From Providencia rettgeri (GTDB taxonomy: Bacteria; Pseudomonadota; Gammaproteobacteria; Enterobacterales; Enterobacteriaceae), in the NCBI RefSeq assembly GCF_013702265.1, contig NZ_CP059348.1:3906001-3970000 (forward strand): 64,000 bases of DNA, written 5' to 3'. Both the position numbers and the translations under genes were made by a program. Each line of letters opens with the position of its first letter. Position 1 is the stretch's first letter. Of the stretch, positions 62,135 to 64,000 are shown piece by piece. The notes beneath the pieces are model-generated. The model ran no database searches, was not told the origin of the DNA, and worked only from the letters and a program-made list of their open reading frames with translations.

Positions 62135-63625
62135 TTATTTACATTCTTTATTTGAAAAATCGACAATTAAATAATCATCTTTCTTATAAATACTAAATGT
62201 TTGTGATTTGTAAATTTTCTCAAATTCACAAAAGTTATTTTTATAATCAATTAACTCTCCCTGTATCACACCTGGATATATTTGTTTTATTCCATACAAG
62301 TCCATATATCTAAAAGGACCAAGCCAGTTATAATAATAATCAACAACTATTGTTTTTAGTAATGGATAATTTAAAGATGAATTAGAGAAAACTGGTGACT
62401 TAGGTGATTCTCCATTAAAAATAACTTTCACACTTTCGTTTTTAATATTTTTAGTCGCATCCTTAAACTCAATAGCAACATTTTTATTCATATCATTTTG
62501 CATATTCAAAGAGTTTCCATATGAATATACAAATGTGAATATATAAAAAGTAGATATTATTGATATTATCATGGGGATGGTTTTTAATTTCACTGCCTTA
62601 TACAATAAAAATATTGTTAATAAAAAATATGCATTAATTCCTATGTAGACTCTCGCAAATGTTTCCAATGAATTAGATAAAAACAACAACGACCCCATAG
62701 ATGCTATAATACTTAGGAATGGAACGATAATTGACAATATCAAAATTGAAAGCATAACATATTTATTCGAATTTGAAATGTTTCTTATGTGATATTTAGT
62801 AGAGATAATTATTGATGACACTATATTTATAGATACAAATGCAATGATTAGCCACTTTCCATTTTCTGCAATTATATTTCTCTCAAAAAAAATATAATAA
62901 GTATTTGCATTATTTAATATAGTATCCATGATACTATTCGATATACCAGGGTGATGAGATGCATTATCATTAACATGTGTTGATGGTAGAATAATTAACA
63001 TATAAACAATAGTGCCAAATATAAGTGACAGTAGTTTTACCGATACCTTCTTTATAATCTCATATGCTTGTATATCTTTCGTTAATAAATAAAAAAAATA
63101 AATAGAGATAAATATAGCAGCTATATTTATTGATGGTTGATAAAAACTATAAACAAAACAAATTGCAGCGCCACTTAAAATAAGCTCAATGATTTTATTT
63201 TTCAATTCAATAAATAAAAATAAAAAACAAAAAAATATAGAAAAAGTTATTGTAAGAGAGTCGAATCTATATGTTAGTGGCTCAAAAATAAATGGCGAAA
63301 AAAGAAATGAAATAGGAATAATAAATGACTTCAATGAATCATCAAGAAATTTCCACCTGAATATTGAAAATGATATTGCAAGCATAACACAGCTCGTTAA
63401 AAGTGGAAGAGGTGCAAGGTCAGATAGATGCCCATTAAAATTGAATAAAATCATTGCAATATCGGACATAGGCCTTCCATCTATGCCCCAAAACGTATAT
63501 CCATGAGTAGCCCTAGTTAAATCATCAATGTAATACACATTAGCTAATATAATCGGGAAAACCAATAAGATTAAAAGTAATAAATAATATCGAATGCTTT
63601 TTTGAAAATTTATTTCTAAGATCAT
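62135..63625 (-). CDS. GtrII-type O-antigen glucosyltransferase
   Basis: 496 residues with about ten hydrophobic helices and a soluble C-terminal part. The early [25 protein letters not shown] and [10 protein letters not shown] match the GtrII (Pfam glucosyltransferase) family, which transfers glucose from undecaprenyl-P-glucose to O-antigen in the periplasm. It overlaps gtrB by four bases. Extremely AT-rich. The acceptor sugar is not known. Confidence 0.82.
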   Translation of the reverse strand: MILEINFQKSIRYYLLLLILLVFPIILANVYYIDDLTRATHGYTFWGIDGRPMSDIAMILFNFNGHLSDLAPLPLLTSCVMLAISFSIFRWKFLDDSLKSFIIPISFLFSPFIFEPLTYRFDSLTITFSIFFCFLFLFIELKNKIIELILSGAAICFVYSFYQPSINIAAIFISIYFFYLLTKDIQAYEIIKKVSVKLLSLIFGTIVYMLIILPSTHVNDNASHHPGISNSIMDTILNNANTYYIFFERNIIAENGKWLIIAFVSINIVSSIIISTKYHIRNISNSNKYVMLSILILSIIVPFLSIIASMGSLLFLSNSLETFARVYIGINAYFLLTIFLLYKAVKLKTIPMIISIISTFYIFTFVYSYGNSLNMQNDMNKNVAIEFKDATKNIKNESVKVIFNGESPKSPVFSNSSLNYPLLKTIVVDYYYNWLGPFRYMDLYGIKQIYPGVIQGELIDYKNNFCEFEKIYKSQTFSIYKKDDYLIVDFSNKECK

Positions 63626-64000
63626 TTTTTAGTTGCCTTTAATAAGTATTTAGGTCTTTTTTTACTTTCTATATAAATTCTACCAATATATTCACCAAGA
63701 ACCCCAATCCCAATAAGCTGAACTCCACCAAGAAATAAGATAGAAACTAGTAATGATGGATAACCTGGGACTGGATTTCCCCAAATAAGCTTATCAAAAA
63801 TCATCCAACCTCCATATACAAATGAAAGGCTAGCAACAAACAAGCCAACATATGTCCATACTCTCAATGGAAATGTAGAAAAACTGGTTATTCCTTCAAG
63901 AGCGAGATTCCATAGCTTCCAGCCATTGAATTTTGATTCACCAGCTGACCGTTCTGCTCTGGTATATTCCACAATATCGACCTTACCACCAACCCAAGAT
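63622..64000 (-). CDS. gtrB: Bactoprenol glucosyltransferase GtrB, C-terminal part
   Basis: The last 126 codons of a GtrB-type enzyme that makes undecaprenyl-P-glucose; the 5' part lies outside the window. It shows [19 protein letters not shown], two C-terminal membrane helices, and [20 protein letters not shown]. Forms a translationally coupled pair with the GtrII gene. gtrA should lie beyond the window end. Confidence 0.9.
   Translation of the reverse strand, partial: SWVGGKVDIVEYTRAERSAGESKFNGWKLWNLALEGITSFSTFPLRVWTYVGLFVASLSFVYGGWMIFDKLIWGNPVPGYPSLLVSILFLGGVQLIGIGVLGEYIGRIYIESKKRPKYLLKATKK

Overview
The window is an enterobacterial chromosome segment, most likely Providencia or a close Morganellaceae relative. 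Three things point there. Housekeeping genes are close to E. coli proteins but sit in a rearranged E. coli-like order. Intergenic DNA is AT-rich. A low-GC O-antigen cluster begins directly after cpxA, the position I recall for Providencia O-antigen loci (between cpxA and yibK). The genus is inferred from memory of these traits, not from a database search.

Layout. 1-3.7 kb: arginine genes argG (cut by the window start), argB and argC on the minus strand, divergent from argE across two ARG boxes. 3.8-4.9 kb: metF behind three MetJ boxes. 5.5-8.5 kb: a glutamate-dependent acid-resistance pair, gadB-gadC. 8.6-15.9 kb: ppc, then metBL divergent from metJ across five MetJ boxes. 16.2-18.0 kb: two tandem paralogous outer-membrane barrels. 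18.1-27.2 kb: rpmE, priA, cytR, ftsN, hslVU (with a sigma-32-type promoter at the end of ftsN), menA, rraA and zapB. 27.5-29.9 kb: glpFK. 30.2-34.1 kb: a 1326-residue metalloprotease-like protein with an unusual HExxxH zinc motif, lying where E. coli has glpX. 34.2-38.6 kb: emrD, fpr, yiiR, yiiQ and tpiA. 39.2-42.4 kb: an OmpG/KdgM-like porin behind a long leader hairpin, sbp, and pfkA with a Cra-type site. 42.8-46.7 kb: a plsC-like/ynbB lipid pair, loiP, a HutD/Ves protein and a lone antitoxin-like regulator, where E. coli has fieF. 46.8-49.7 kb: cpxP with a clear CpxQ small RNA in its 3' UTR, divergent from cpxRA.

50.1-62 kb is the O-antigen locus. It has a candidate promoter, a large hairpin, a JUMPStart/ops element (RfaH-type antitermination), then rmlA, fdtA, a GNAT acetyltransferase, fdtB, wzx, two GT2 enzymes, wzy, two GT4 enzymes, gnu and galE. 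Together these predict a Wzx/Wzy O-antigen started on GalNAc-PP-undecaprenol (made by Gnu from the WecA product) and containing dTDP-Fuc3NAc. One initiating sugar plus four transferases suggests a pentasaccharide unit. rmlB is absent here and must be supplied elsewhere. From 62.1 kb to the end, on the opposite strand, lie a GtrII-type glucosyltransferase and a truncated gtrB, a glucosylation module that probably decorates the O-antigen.

Most of the window is conserved core genome. The most unusual items are the HExxxH protease-like protein, the lone antitoxin-like gene, the acyltransferase/CDP-diglyceride synthase pair, and several strong hairpins and repeats: the OmpG-like leader, the hairpin upstream of JUMPStart, the repeats between cpxP and CpxQ, and a 91-bp palindromic intergenic element.
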